Positions 1 through 8,449 of a stretch of DNA of 64,000 nucleotides are shown in pieces (positions within the stretch are counted from its first letter, which is position 1; the number at the start of each line of letters is the position of its first letter). The notes under the pieces are model-generated. The model ran no database searches, was not told the origin of the DNA, and saw only the letters and a list, made by a program, of their open reading frames with translations. Location: positions 1,178,001 through 1,242,000 of the forward strand of contig NZ_CP011834.1 in assembly GCF_001412575.1 (NCBI RefSeq), in the 5' to 3' direction. The position numbers were made by a program, and so were the translations under genes. This DNA comes from Limnohabitans sp. 103DPR2 (GTDB lineage: Bacteria; Pseudomonadota; Gammaproteobacteria; Burkholderiales; Burkholderiaceae_C).

Positions 1-26
1 GCTGGTCGATTGTTCGCAGAATTGCA

Positions 27-69
27 CAATTGAACCGAATCAAAGTTCAATTGGGTACCAGTCCCAATT
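27..69. repeat. Overlapping inverted repeats upstream of the RTX gene
   Basis: CAATTGAAC (27-35) is the exact reverse complement of GTTCAATTG (45-53). AATTGGG (49-55) is the exact reverse complement of CCCAATT (63-69). The two pairs share bases 49-53, so only one hairpin can form at a time. They may be the terminator of a gene beyond the left edge, or an operator. The rest of 1-197 shows nothing I can assign. Confidence 0.4.
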
Positions 70-197
70 TTGGCGGATTGCAGGTGGTCATGGTTTGGCC
101 CAAAGATTGCAAAGTTGTCTCTTAAGCTTGGCTTCATCTGGCCTCGTTAAATTTCAGTTCTCAGCAACGCAATTTCATTGCAATCAAAGGGAACAAT

Positions 198-1025
198 ATG
201 AGCAACGACGCAAACAAGGGTTATCAATTTACAGTTGTCAACGGCGCAGTTACGGCCGTATACGAAATTAAAAACGGCCGCGCAAAATTTGAAAAAATAG
301 ACCACGATGAAAGCTGGTCAGTCGATGGCAATAACATCGTTAAAACTGAAACAGAACATGGCCGTATTGAAACTACAATTTTCAGCGACATCGATGGTGA
401 TGGTATTTTTGCCAAAATGTCCAAGACTTATGGCACTGCTGCTGTCACTTCTAATACAACAGTCAACTCATCCACTCATTCGACTTCAGGTTCCGACAGC
501 GATGATCTGTGGCGTGGCAGCTCCTACGACGATCACTACGACGGTGGGCAAGGCAATGATCAATTGAGCGGCGGTAATGGCAACGATGATTTGAGGGGTG
601 GTGCGGGTAACGATCGTTTGAATGGCGATCAAGGTGCAGACGTTTTGTATGGCGGAGACGGTGAGGATGTCTTGGTTGGCGGTGCTGGCTCTGACGATTT
701 GTATGGTGGTTTGGGTAACGATACATTCAAGTATTCCAACGTGCTTGAGTCGGGTTTAACCAGTACCACTCGAGATCGTATTCATGATTTTTCGGCCGGC
801 GACAAAATTGATTTGTCTGGCATCGATGCACGCTCTGGCAATTGGAGCAATGACGCATTTACCTATGTGGGCGCTGCGTCCAATGTGACATCTGCCAACG
901 CAAACGGCGCACTCTGGTTTGAAAATGGCATTTTGTACGGTAGCACTGATCGTGACACAGCTGCTGAATTTCAAATTGAGTTGGTCGGCCTGATCCAACT
1001 CAGTATGACGGACTTGGTTTTGTAA
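198..1025 (+). CDS. RTX calcium-binding protein, probable type I secretion substrate
   Basis: A 275-residue protein without an N-terminal signal peptide. Seven glycine/aspartate nonapeptides of the GGxGxDxL type occupy about residues 115-177; such repeats form a calcium-filled parallel beta-roll. They are followed by a serralysin-type C-terminal region (HDFSAGDKIDLSGIDA, about residues 196-211) and a hydrophobic extreme C terminus ending DLVL, the usual type I secretion signal. A DIDGDG loop near residue 64 resembles an EF-hand loop. The first 100 residues match no catalytic domain I recognise. No ABC exporter, membrane-fusion or TolC gene is nearby, so the transporter must lie elsewhere. The start follows an AAAGGGA ribosome site. 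A small surface or extracellular calcium-binding protein is likely; its role is unknown. Confidence 0.85.
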   Translation: MSNDANKGYQFTVVNGAVTAVYEIKNGRAKFEKIDHDESWSVDGNNIVKTETEHGRIETTIFSDIDGDGIFAKMSKTYGTAAVTSNTTVNSSTHSTSGSDSDDLWRGSSYDDHYDGGQGNDQLSGGNGNDDLRGGAGNDRLNGDQGADVLYGGDGEDVLVGGAGSDDLYGGLGNDTFKYSNVLESGLTSTTRDRIHDFSAGDKIDLSGIDARSGNWSNDAFTYVGAASNVTSANANGALWFENGILYGSTDRDTAAEFQIELVGLIQLSMTDLVL

Positions 1026-1042
1026 TGAAGCCTGGCTTTGCC

Positions 1043-1073
1043 AAAACCGCTGCTGTAGCAGCGGTTTTTTTGT
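1043..1073 (+). terminator. Rho-independent terminator of the RTX gene
   Basis: Near-perfect hairpin AAAACCGCTGCT / AGCAGCGGTTTT followed by a T run, 18 bases after the stop codon. Confidence 0.9.
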
Positions 1074-1085
1074 TTAAAAACTGTT

Positions 1086-3851
1086 TTATTTGTTGCCTTG
1101 CTTGACAAAATCACCCGCATAAACATTCAAGAACTTGTTGGGCTCAAGGTGTTTGCGAATGGCCGAGTTGACCTCGTCCAAGGTGCTTGATTCGATGCGC
1201 GCATCGTTCTTTTCAACAAAGGCCATGGTGCGTTTAGCGGCAGTTTGCGCCACATGACCTGCTGCCAATGAAGCGTCTTGTGCGCGGCCAATTTTGCGTT
1301 CCTCTAGCCAAGCTTTTTTAGCATCGACCAGCTCTTCAGCCGTCACACCCTCTTTGGCAAATTGGGTCAATTCTTCTTGAACACTGCTTTTGAGTTTGCC
1401 CAAGTTTTGGGGGGCATAGATAGCGTAAAGCACCCACATCGCAGAGCGTTCAAACGCGCTGACACTGAGTTGGCTGGCGGCGCCGTAGCTGATGCCGTCT
1501 TTTTGTCGCAGACGGTCCATGAGTCGAGACTTGGTGCCACCGCCCAAAATTCGATTTGCTAATTGCAGGGGGATAAAGTCGGGGTCGGTGTCTTGCAACA
1601 ACAAGGGCAGGCCTGCAATGAAAAAAGCATTGGCTTTATCGGGTGCTTCAAGTTGGATGGTTTGCGCTTTGACGGGCTTAGGTAAGGCTTTTAAGCGGGT
1701 GTAGCTTTTGGCGCTTTTCCAATTGCCAAAGTATTGCTGGAGTTGGGCTTTGACGGCTTCGCTGTCAAAGTCGCCTACCAGCGCAAATTCGCTGTTGTTA
1801 GCGCCGTAAAACTGACTGTGAAATTGCTTCACTTGCGCCAGCTTTGCGGCTTTGAGTGCGGCAATGGATTCGTCCAAACTGCGTGTGGCACGGATGTCGC
1901 CTTGAGGATAGACCTCCAAGGCCAATGCCATGGCCAGTGAACCTTTGGCATTGGGTTGACTGCGTTGGCTTTCTAAGCTGGCCGTGCTTTCGTCCACCAA
2001 CAATTCAAACTCTTTGGCGGGAAAGCTGGGTGCACGAAGGATGTCTTTGACCAAACTCAAAACGGCCGGCAAGTTCTTGCGAAGGGTGTCGAACCGAACG
2101 CTGACTGTTTGACCGCCACCCGTCACTTCCAATTGTGTTTTGAGTTCATCCAATTTGGCTGCAATCTCTGCGCGTTGCAGTTGTGCCGTACCGCGCGTCA
2201 GCATGTGGGCTGTGAGGTTGGCGGTGGTGGCTTGATTGAACAAAGACTTCTCGTCACCAAAACGCAAAGTGAAATAGCCGCTGACTGTTTCGCCTCGGGT
2301 TTTCTTGGGTGTGAGGATGAGTTTCATGCCGTTGGCAAGTGCCAAGCGCTGTGTGCGTTTTTCAATGTTGGCGGGGGCAACATCAAACACTTCACCTTCA
2401 CTGGCGGCTGTTTTGCCTTTGTAGTCAGCGACCAGTTTGGCCACGTCTACTGTCTCGGGAACTTTGACGCGATCAGGGGCGTTGGTGGGAATGAATTGGC
2501 CTAAGGTGCGATTGCTGGCTTTGAAATAATTGAGCGCCGCGGCTTGAAGCTGGGGCACTGTCAAGTTTTCTATGCGGTCTCGTTGCAAAAAGAACAAGCG
2601 CCAATCGCCATTGGCAATGGACTCGGAGAGTTGCACAGCCAACATTTGGGGATCATTGATGGTTTTGTCGATGGCACTCAGCAGGCTGGCCTTGGCGCGT
2701 TTCAATTCCGCTTCGGTGATCGGCTTTTGGGCAATGCCCTCGAGTTCACTGAGCAATGCTTTTCGGGCATTGTTCAAACTTTGCGTTTTGCTGAGCTCTG
2801 CCATCAAAACCACGTAGCCACGTTCGGCCAAATCAAAGTTCATGGCGTTGACGCTGACTGCCAGTTTTTTCTCAACCAGAGATTTGTGCAGTCGACCATT
2901 GGGCGTGTCGGCCAGCACCTCAAAGAGTGCCGCGAGCGCCGCTGAATCGATGTGACTTCCGGGTGCGGTGTGATAAAGCACGGCAGAAAGTTGGGTGTCG
3001 CCCGTACGCCGAACCGTGACTTCGCGCTCGCCATCTTGAACGGGGTCTTGGGTGTAGGTGGGCTCTAAGATGCGCGTGGGTTTGGGGATGGCGCCGAATT
3101 CTTTTTGAATGAGTGCCAAGGTGGCGTCAGGGTCAAATTTGCCGGCGACCAACAACACGGCATTGTCGGGCTGGTAGTACTTGCGGTAAAAGTTTTGCAG
3201 GTTTTCAATCTTGACGTTTTCAACGTCAGAGCGCGCGCCAATGGTGGCTTTGCCGTAGTTGTGCCAATCGAAGGCAGTGGCCGCCATGCTTCGCCAGAGC
3301 GACATGAAGGGGCTGTTCTCGCCGCTTTCCATTTCGTTGCGGACCACAGAAAACTCGGAGTCCAAGTCTTTGCGGGCAATGAAGCAGTTGACCATGCGGT
3401 CGGCTTCCATTTCGATGGCCCATTTCAAATTGTCTGGGTTGGCAGAAAACGTTTGGTAGTAATTGGTGCGGTCGAAATAAGTGCTGCCATTGAAATCCAT
3501 GCCGCGCTTGGCGAGCTCTTGCAACAGATTGCCAAACTTGGGCGTGCCTTTGAACACCATGTGTTCAAGCAAATGGGCCATGCCCGTCTCGCCATAGTTT
3601 TCGTGACGGCTGCCCACCAAGTAGGTGACATTGACGGTGGTGGTGGGCTTGGAAGCATCGGGGGCCAACAACACGCGCAAGCCGTTGGGCAGTCGGTATT
3701 CGGTAATGCCTTCAACCTGAGCTGTTGCTTTCAGTGCGCTGATGGGAGTGACGGCGGTGCTAGAGGTGCTGGCGGGCGTTTGCGCCCATGTGGCAGCGGG
3801 TGAAACAAGGCAAGCGGCGAGGAAGGCGCTAGGAATCAAACGAACATGCAT
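1086..3851 (-). CDS. Two-domain M16 family zinc metalloprotease, secreted
   Basis: A 921-residue periplasmic peptidase of the insulinase/pitrilysin family. Residues 1-24 are a signal peptide ending TWAQ, which is why I start at the ATG at 3851 rather than 40 codons further out. The inverted zinc motif HLLEH lies at residues 93-97 and the third ligand is Glu173 in RNEME, 76 residues later as usual for M16. The C-terminal half repeats the fold but has no HxxEH, as expected for the inactive partner domain; both halves are fused in one chain. The substrate is probably peptides or unfolded secreted proteins. It stands alone, convergent with the RTX gene and divergent from the BMP gene. Confidence 0.92.
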   Translation of the reverse strand: MHVRLIPSAFLAACLVSPAATWAQTPASTSSTAVTPISALKATAQVEGITEYRLPNGLRVLLAPDASKPTTTVNVTYLVGSRHENYGETGMAHLLEHMVFKGTPKFGNLLQELAKRGMDFNGSTYFDRTNYYQTFSANPDNLKWAIEMEADRMVNCFIARKDLDSEFSVVRNEMESGENSPFMSLWRSMAATAFDWHNYGKATIGARSDVENVKIENLQNFYRKYYQPDNAVLLVAGKFDPDATLALIQKEFGAIPKPTRILEPTYTQDPVQDGEREVTVRRTGDTQLSAVLYHTAPGSHIDSAALAALFEVLADTPNGRLHKSLVEKKLAVSVNAMNFDLAERGYVVLMAELSKTQSLNNARKALLSELEGIAQKPITEAELKRAKASLLSAIDKTINDPQMLAVQLSESIANGDWRLFFLQRDRIENLTVPQLQAAALNYFKASNRTLGQFIPTNAPDRVKVPETVDVAKLVADYKGKTAASEGEVFDVAPANIEKRTQRLALANGMKLILTPKKTRGETVSGYFTLRFGDEKSLFNQATTANLTAHMLTRGTAQLQRAEIAAKLDELKTQLEVTGGGQTVSVRFDTLRKNLPAVLSLVKDILRAPSFPAKEFELLVDESTASLESQRSQPNAKGSLAMALALEVYPQGDIRATRSLDESIAALKAAKLAQVKQFHSQFYGANNSEFALVGDFDSEAVKAQLQQYFGNWKSAKSYTRLKALPKPVKAQTIQLEAPDKANAFFIAGLPLLLQDTDPDFIPLQLANRILGGGTKSRLMDRLRQKDGISYGAASQLSVSAFERSAMWVLYAIYAPQNLGKLKSSVQEELTQFAKEGVTAEELVDAKKAWLEERKIGRAQDASLAAGHVAQTAAKRTMAFVEKNDARIESSTLDEVNSAIRKHLEPNKFLNVYAGDFVKQGNK

Positions 3852-4007
3852 GTCGAACCCACACTTTGCAAAACAAAATTGAACTTTATACACCTGCATT
3901 AGAATACAGCCTGCATTTGCAAGGGTTTGCAAGTGTTTTTGATGTTTCAATGTCTGCGCTTCGGCGGCCATTGATGTTGTTCAACCGAAGCCATGTAGAG
4001 GACTACC

Positions 4008-5120
4008 ATGTACAAAAACCTCGCTGCCGTGATCGCGGCCGCCTGCTTTTTATCCCCCTTTTTCCCTTTAACTGCCACTGCGGCACAGCCTGCACAGGCC
4101 TCAGCCTCGTCTGGCAACAAGCCTGTCAAAGCAGCCTTTGTTTACGTGACACCTGTCTTTGAGGCCGGTTGGACTCACCAACATGACGAAGGCCGCAAGG
4201 CGGTTGAACAGTCATTGGGCAACTCAGTCAAAACCACCGTGGTCGAAAACGTCGCCGAAGGCGCGGACTCGGAGCGTGTGGTGCGCGACTTGGCACAGCA
4301 AGGCCATGACATCATTTTCACCACCAGCTTTGGCTACATGGAACCAACGCTGAAAGTGGCGAAAGAATTTCCCAATGTGAAGTTTGAATCAATCACGGGA
4401 TACAAAACTGACGTGAATGTGGCCGTGGCCAACGCTCGTTACTACGAGGGTCGTTATCTAGCGGGTGTGGCGGCCGGTCGCCTGACCAAGTCCAATGTGG
4501 CGGGTTATGTGGCAGGTTTCCCCATTCCTGAAGTGCTGCAAGGTTTGAATGCCTTCACTTTGGGCATGCGCTCTGTGAACCCCCAAGCGCAAGTCAAAGT
4601 GGTTTGGCTGAATGCCTGGTTTGATCCTGCCAAAGAGCGAGATGCGGCCATGACCTTGTTCAATCAGTCGGTCGACGTGATCACATTTCACACCGCTACC
4701 AACGCAGTGATGGTGGCCGCGCAAGAACGCGGCAAGATGGCGATTGCCTACCACTCCGACATGCGCAAAGTGGCGCCCGATGCGCAACTGATGGCTGTGA
4801 TGCATGAGTGGGGCAACTACTACACGCAGCGTGTGCAAGATGTCCAGAGTGGGCAATGGCGCACGGGCAATGCGAGTGGTGGCTTGAAGGAGGGCATGAT
4901 TCGCGTCGGCGATTTTGGCCCCAAGATGTCCAACTCAGTGCGCAATGAAATTCAGCAAATTCAAAAAGACATCGTGATGGGGAAGCGTCAGATTTTCCAA
5001 GGACCCATCAAGGACAACGAAGGCAAGCCCGTGGTGGCCGCAGGTCAAGCTTTGACACCAGTGCAAATTCTGAACATGAATTATTTGGTTGAAGGCGTGG
5101 TGGGCAAGGTCACGCCGTAA
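4008..5120 (+). CDS. BMP family periplasmic substrate-binding protein (PnrA/Med-like)
   Basis: A 370-residue protein with a signal peptide (residues 1-26, ending ATAA) followed by the BMP fold: AAFVYVTPVFEAGWTHQHD near the N terminus and the strongly conserved TTSFGYM, ARYYEGRYLAG and VITFHTATNA stretches. The family binds nucleosides, purines or related ligands for ABC importers. There is no lipobox and no ABC permease or ATPase gene next to it, so it is an orphan binding protein here. The 156 bases to the divergent M16 gene must hold its promoter. The stop is only 7 bases from the end of the convergent Bug gene. The ligand is unknown. Confidence 0.85.
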   Translation: MYKNLAAVIAAACFLSPFFPLTATAAQPAQASASSGNKPVKAAFVYVTPVFEAGWTHQHDEGRKAVEQSLGNSVKTTVVENVAEGADSERVVRDLAQQGHDIIFTTSFGYMEPTLKVAKEFPNVKFESITGYKTDVNVAVANARYYEGRYLAGVAAGRLTKSNVAGYVAGFPIPEVLQGLNAFTLGMRSVNPQAQVKVVWLNAWFDPAKERDAAMTLFNQSVDVITFHTATNAVMVAAQERGKMAIAYHSDMRKVAPDAQLMAVMHEWGNYYTQRVQDVQSGQWRTGNASGGLKEGMIRVGDFGPKMSNSVRNEIQQIQKDIVMGKRQIFQGPIKDNEGKPVVAAGQALTPVQILNMNYLVEGVVGKVTP

Positions 5121-5127
5121 GGGACAC

Positions 5128-6099
5128 TTAACTGTCCAATTGAATGTTGCGAGCTTTGGCCAGTTGCGTCCAACGGGCCAAGTCGGCCTTCATGTAGGCT
5201 GCAAACTCGGCTGGCTTCATGGGCATCAATTCAACGGCCTCTGAACTTAATTTCTCTTTGAAGTCTGGTTGTGACAGCACATTCAACATGGCATCGTTGA
5301 GTACTTTAACTATGGGCGCTGGCATGTTGGCAGGGCCTACCACGCCATACCATTGCTGGGCATCAAAGCCTTTGAGACCCGCCTCTTCCAGCGTGGGAAT
5401 GTCTTTGACTTGAGGGTGACGCTTGGTGCCTGTGACGGCAAGTGCACGGATGCGGCCACTGCGAATATGCGGCAAGGCTGCTGCCAAACCTGGGAACATC
5501 ATTTGTGTTTGGCCACCAAAGAGGTCGGTGATGGCCGGTGCAATGCCGCGATAAGGAATGTGCACCATGAAGCTGTTGGTTTGCAGTTTGAACAACTCAG
5601 CCGTCAAGTGCGTCAAAGAGCCCGCGCCTGCAGAACCATAAGAAAGGCGACCGGGGTTTTGTTTGACGTATTCTAAAAAAGCCTTGATGTTTTGCGGTGG
5701 CAAATTGGTATTGACACACAGGACATTGGGCGTAGAGCCGATCATGCCAATGGGCGTGAAATCTTTTTCTGCGTCGTAGGGCAGTTTACGGGTGGCGGGG
5801 GAGGTGCCATGAGTTGCCACGTAGCCTTGCATCAAAGTGTAGCCGTCGGCGGCAGAGCGAGCTGTGTTTTGCGAGGCAATGACGCCGCCGCCGCCGCCGA
5901 TGTTGTCCACCACCACAGACTGCCCCAAAACTTTGGCCCAACGCTCGCAAAGAGCGCGTCCCACCATGTCAGAGCCACCGCCAGCGGCCACGGGCACGAT
6001 GTAGCGAATGGGCTTGTTGGGGTAGGCCGTTTGCGCTTCGCTTGCGGCGGGCAAGCCCAGCAAAAATGGACTGGCTTGGAGGAGGGTGCGTCTTTTCAT
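5128..6099 (-). CDS. Bug family (TctC-like) periplasmic binding protein
   Basis: A 323-residue tripartite tricarboxylate transporter receptor. The N terminus (MKRRTLLQASPFLLGL) is a signal peptide with an RR pair. The mature start YPNKPIRYIVPVAAGGGSD and the SYGSAGAGSLTHL segment are the two loops that hold a carboxylate ligand in this family. Burkholderiales carry dozens of such genes, mostly without TctA/TctB partners; this one is also an orphan. The ligand is probably a small carboxylic acid, but the sequence does not show which one. Confidence 0.9.
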   Translation of the reverse strand: MKRRTLLQASPFLLGLPAASEAQTAYPNKPIRYIVPVAAGGGSDMVGRALCERWAKVLGQSVVVDNIGGGGGVIASQNTARSAADGYTLMQGYVATHGTSPATRKLPYDAEKDFTPIGMIGSTPNVLCVNTNLPPQNIKAFLEYVKQNPGRLSYGSAGAGSLTHLTAELFKLQTNSFMVHIPYRGIAPAITDLFGGQTQMMFPGLAAALPHIRSGRIRALAVTGTKRHPQVKDIPTLEEAGLKGFDAQQWYGVVGPANMPAPIVKVLNDAMLNVLSQPDFKEKLSSEAVELMPMKPAEFAAYMKADLARWTQLAKARNIQLDS

Positions 6100-6286
6100 G
6101 GGGTGCTCTCGGTGGTGAGATATTGCTCAATGTGAACTCCAAAGTTTATCCCACCCCCTGTATCCCTTCTCGATTTCAGGGCACACAGGGTCTGAAATCT
6201 GCTCACGTTTCAACGGGTCTACACTGCACGGCCATAGCACTTTACAATGCGAACTTGCATTCAAAGACTGTTGGAAAGACTGAGCG

Positions 6287-6856
6287 ATGAGCATCAAAAG
6301 CGACAAATGGATTCGCCGCATGGCTGAAGAGCACGGCATGATCGAGCCTTTCGAGCCGGGCCAAGTGAGAAAAAACGCCGCTGGCGAAAAAATCGTGAGC
6401 TATGGCACCAGCAGTTATGGCTATGACATTCGATGCGCGCCCGAGTTCAAGGTTTTCACCAACATCTACAGCACGGTGGTCGACCCCAAAAACTTTGACG
6501 AAAAAAGCTTTGTCGACATCCATTCCGATGTTTGCGTCATTCCGCCCAACAGTTTTGCTTTGGCTCGCACAATGGAGTACTTTCGTATTCCTCGCAACGT
6601 GCTGACCATCTGTTTGGGCAAAAGCACTTATGCGCGTTGCGGCATCATCGTCAATGTCACCCCTTTTGAGCCCGAGTGGGAAGGCTATGTGACCCTTGAA
6701 TTCAGCAACACCACCCCCCTGCCAGCCAAGATCTACGCGGGAGAGGGCTGTGCCCAGGTTTTGTTCTTTGAAAGCGACGAGGTTTGCGAGACCAGCTACA
6801 AAGATCGGGGCGGAAAATACCAAGGTCAAGTGGGCGTCACCCTGCCCAAGACTTAA
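6287..6856 (+). CDS. dcd: dCTP deaminase
   Basis: A 189-residue enzyme that deaminates dCTP to dUTP, feeding dTTP synthesis; the protein is a cytoplasmic trimer. Family hallmarks seen are [29 protein letters not shown] with the catalytic glutamate region, and the C-terminal KYQGQ. Length is normal for the proteobacterial monofunctional enzyme. A TACAAT hexamer at 6243-6248 may be its -10 element. The DEAD-box helicase gene follows after 20 bases, but that gene has its own -10-like hexamer. Confidence 0.97.
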   Translation: MSIKSDKWIRRMAEEHGMIEPFEPGQVRKNAAGEKIVSYGTSSYGYDIRCAPEFKVFTNIYSTVVDPKNFDEKSFVDIHSDVCVIPPNSFALARTMEYFRIPRNVLTICLGKSTYARCGIIVNVTPFEPEWEGYVTLEFSNTTPLPAKIYAGEGCAQVLFFESDEVCETSYKDRGGKYQGQVGVTLPKT

Positions 6857-6861
6857 AGTGC

Positions 6862-6876
6862 GACAATAGCGGGTTA
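6862..6876 (+). promoter_or_regulatory. Putative -10 element very close to the helicase start codon
   Basis: GACAAT (6862-6867) ends 9 bases before the ATG at 6877, so transcription from it would give a leader of about 2-3 bases. I see no clear -35. Confidence 0.35.
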
Positions 6877-8358
6877 ATGACCGCATCTTTTTCAAATCTA
6901 TCGCTGGCTGAACCGCTGGCACGTGCCGTAGCCGAAATGGGCTACGAATCCATGACCCCCATTCAAGCTCAGGCCATTCCTGTGGTTTTGACTGGGAAAG
7001 ACGTGATGGGCGCTGCGCAAACAGGTACCGGTAAAACCGCTGCTTTTTCGCTGCCGCTGCTTCAGCGTTTGCTCAAGCACGAAAACACATCCACCTCGCC
7101 CGCACGTCACCCTGTGCGCGCCTTGGTACTCTTGCCCACGCGCGAATTGGCCGATCAGGTGGCGCAACAAATTAAGATGTACGCCAAGTACACACAGATG
7201 CGCAGCGCTGTGGTGTTCGGCGGCATGGACATGAAGCCCCAAACCCTCGAGCTTAAAAAAGGCGTTGAGATTTTGGTGGCCACACCAGGCCGATTGCTCG
7301 ATCACATCGAAGCCAAAAACGCGGTGCTCAATCAAGTTGAATATGTGGTGCTCGATGAAGCCGACCGTATGCTCGACATTGGCTTCTTGCCAGACCTGCA
7401 ACGCATCTTGAGTTTCTTGCCCAAGCAGCGCACCACGCTGTTGTTCTCGGCCACGTTCTCGCCCGAAATCAAGCGCTTGGCCGGCAGCTACCTGCAGGAC
7501 CCCATCACCATTGAGGTCGCCCGTCCCAACGAAACAGCATCGACCGTCGAGCAGCGTTTTTACGCAGCCCAAGACGATGACAAACGTCGTGTCGTTAAAG
7601 CAGTTTTGAATCAGCGCGGCATCAAGCAAGCCTTCATTTTTGTGAACAGCAAATTGGGTTGTGGTCGCTTGGCGCGATCACTCGAACGTGAGGGTCTCAA
7701 AACCGCTGCATTGCACGGTGACAAATCACAGGACGAGCGATTGAAAGCCCTCGAGGCTTTCAAAAAAGGCGAAGTTGATTTATTGGTCTGTACCGATGTG
7801 GCTGCGCGTGGTTTGGACATCAAAGATGTGCCCGCTGTGTTCAACTTTGATGTGCCGTTCAATGCAGAAGATTACGTCCACCGCATTGGCCGTACGGGCC
7901 GTGCAGGTGCATCCGGTTTGGCCGTCACCTTGGTGTCGCCGTCCGACATGCGTTTGGTGGCCGACATCGAGAAGCTGATCAAGAACAAGTTGGAAGTTGA
8001 AACCTACCCCTTGGAAAATGAGGGTTCTCGCAACCACTTCGGTGAAGGCCGCCGTGATGAGCGCCGACCCGAAGGTCGTGGCGAGCGCCGAGATGAGCGC
8101 CGAGAAGATCGCCGCCCAGAACGCGGGTTCGAGCGTCGTCGTGAAGAAGAGGGCGATCGCCGTAGCAGCTTCCGTCCCGCTCAGGTTTCCAGAGACCCGT
8201 TCTTTGAAAAGCCCTATGAGGCGCAAGAGCCTGCTTTGGCGCAAAGTGGCCCTGCCTCTTGGGAAGCCACACCCAAATCAGTGGCAGCACGCCCCGGCTT
8301 GTCTGCCAACATCAAACCCAAGCGCAAAGTTGCTGCTTTGTTCAAGTCTGGCGAGTAA
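6877..8358 (+). CDS. DEAD-box ATP-dependent RNA helicase (RhlE-like)
   Basis: A 493-residue RNA helicase that unwinds structured RNA in ribosome assembly or mRNA decay. Motifs in order: Q motif (MTPIQAQAIP), Walker A AQTGTGKTAAF, PTRELADQ, TPGRLLDH, VLDEADRMLDIGF, SAT (LFSATFS), and HRIGRTGRAG. After about residue 390 the core ends in a long Arg/Glu-rich tail with repeated RRDERR-type blocks, a low-complexity RNA-binding extension. I use the ATG at 6877, just after dcd; a longer frame reading back into dcd has no family support. RhlE is the best subfamily guess from the core and the basic tail. Confidence 0.93.
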   Translation: MTASFSNLSLAEPLARAVAEMGYESMTPIQAQAIPVVLTGKDVMGAAQTGTGKTAAFSLPLLQRLLKHENTSTSPARHPVRALVLLPTRELADQVAQQIKMYAKYTQMRSAVVFGGMDMKPQTLELKKGVEILVATPGRLLDHIEAKNAVLNQVEYVVLDEADRMLDIGFLPDLQRILSFLPKQRTTLLFSATFSPEIKRLAGSYLQDPITIEVARPNETASTVEQRFYAAQDDDKRRVVKAVLNQRGIKQAFIFVNSKLGCGRLARSLEREGLKTAALHGDKSQDERLKALEAFKKGEVDLLVCTDVAARGLDIKDVPAVFNFDVPFNAEDYVHRIGRTGRAGASGLAVTLVSPSDMRLVADIEKLIKNKLEVETYPLENEGSRNHFGEGRRDERRPEGRGERRDERREDRRPERGFERRREEEGDRRSSFRPAQVSRDPFFEKPYEAQEPALAQSGPASWEATPKSVAARPGLSANIKPKRKVAALFKSGE

Positions 8359-8380
8359 TCTCGTCATCTAATCGCGCCAT

Positions 8381-8407
8381 TCACCCCACAAGCCTTGGGT
8401 GAGGTTT
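8381..8407 (+). terminator. Probable terminator after the helicase gene
   Basis: TCACCC / GGGTGA stem with a loop of about 10 bases, followed by GGTTTT. The stem is short, so confidence is moderate. Confidence 0.45.
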
Positions 8408-8437
8408 TCCCGAAATAAATCCTTTACATTCCCCTGT

Positions 8438-8449
8438 CAAAATGGGGGG
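8438..8449 (+). promoter_or_regulatory. Putative -10 element abutting the TonB-receptor start codon
   Basis: CAAAAT (8438-8443) is followed by GGGGGG and then directly by the ATG at 8450. The six-base gap is the same as at uvrD and polA. Confidence 0.35.

Noticed and set aside
3852..3971. 40-codon upstream extension of the M16 protease
   Set aside because: It would place a charged region before a clear signal peptide that begins at 3851.
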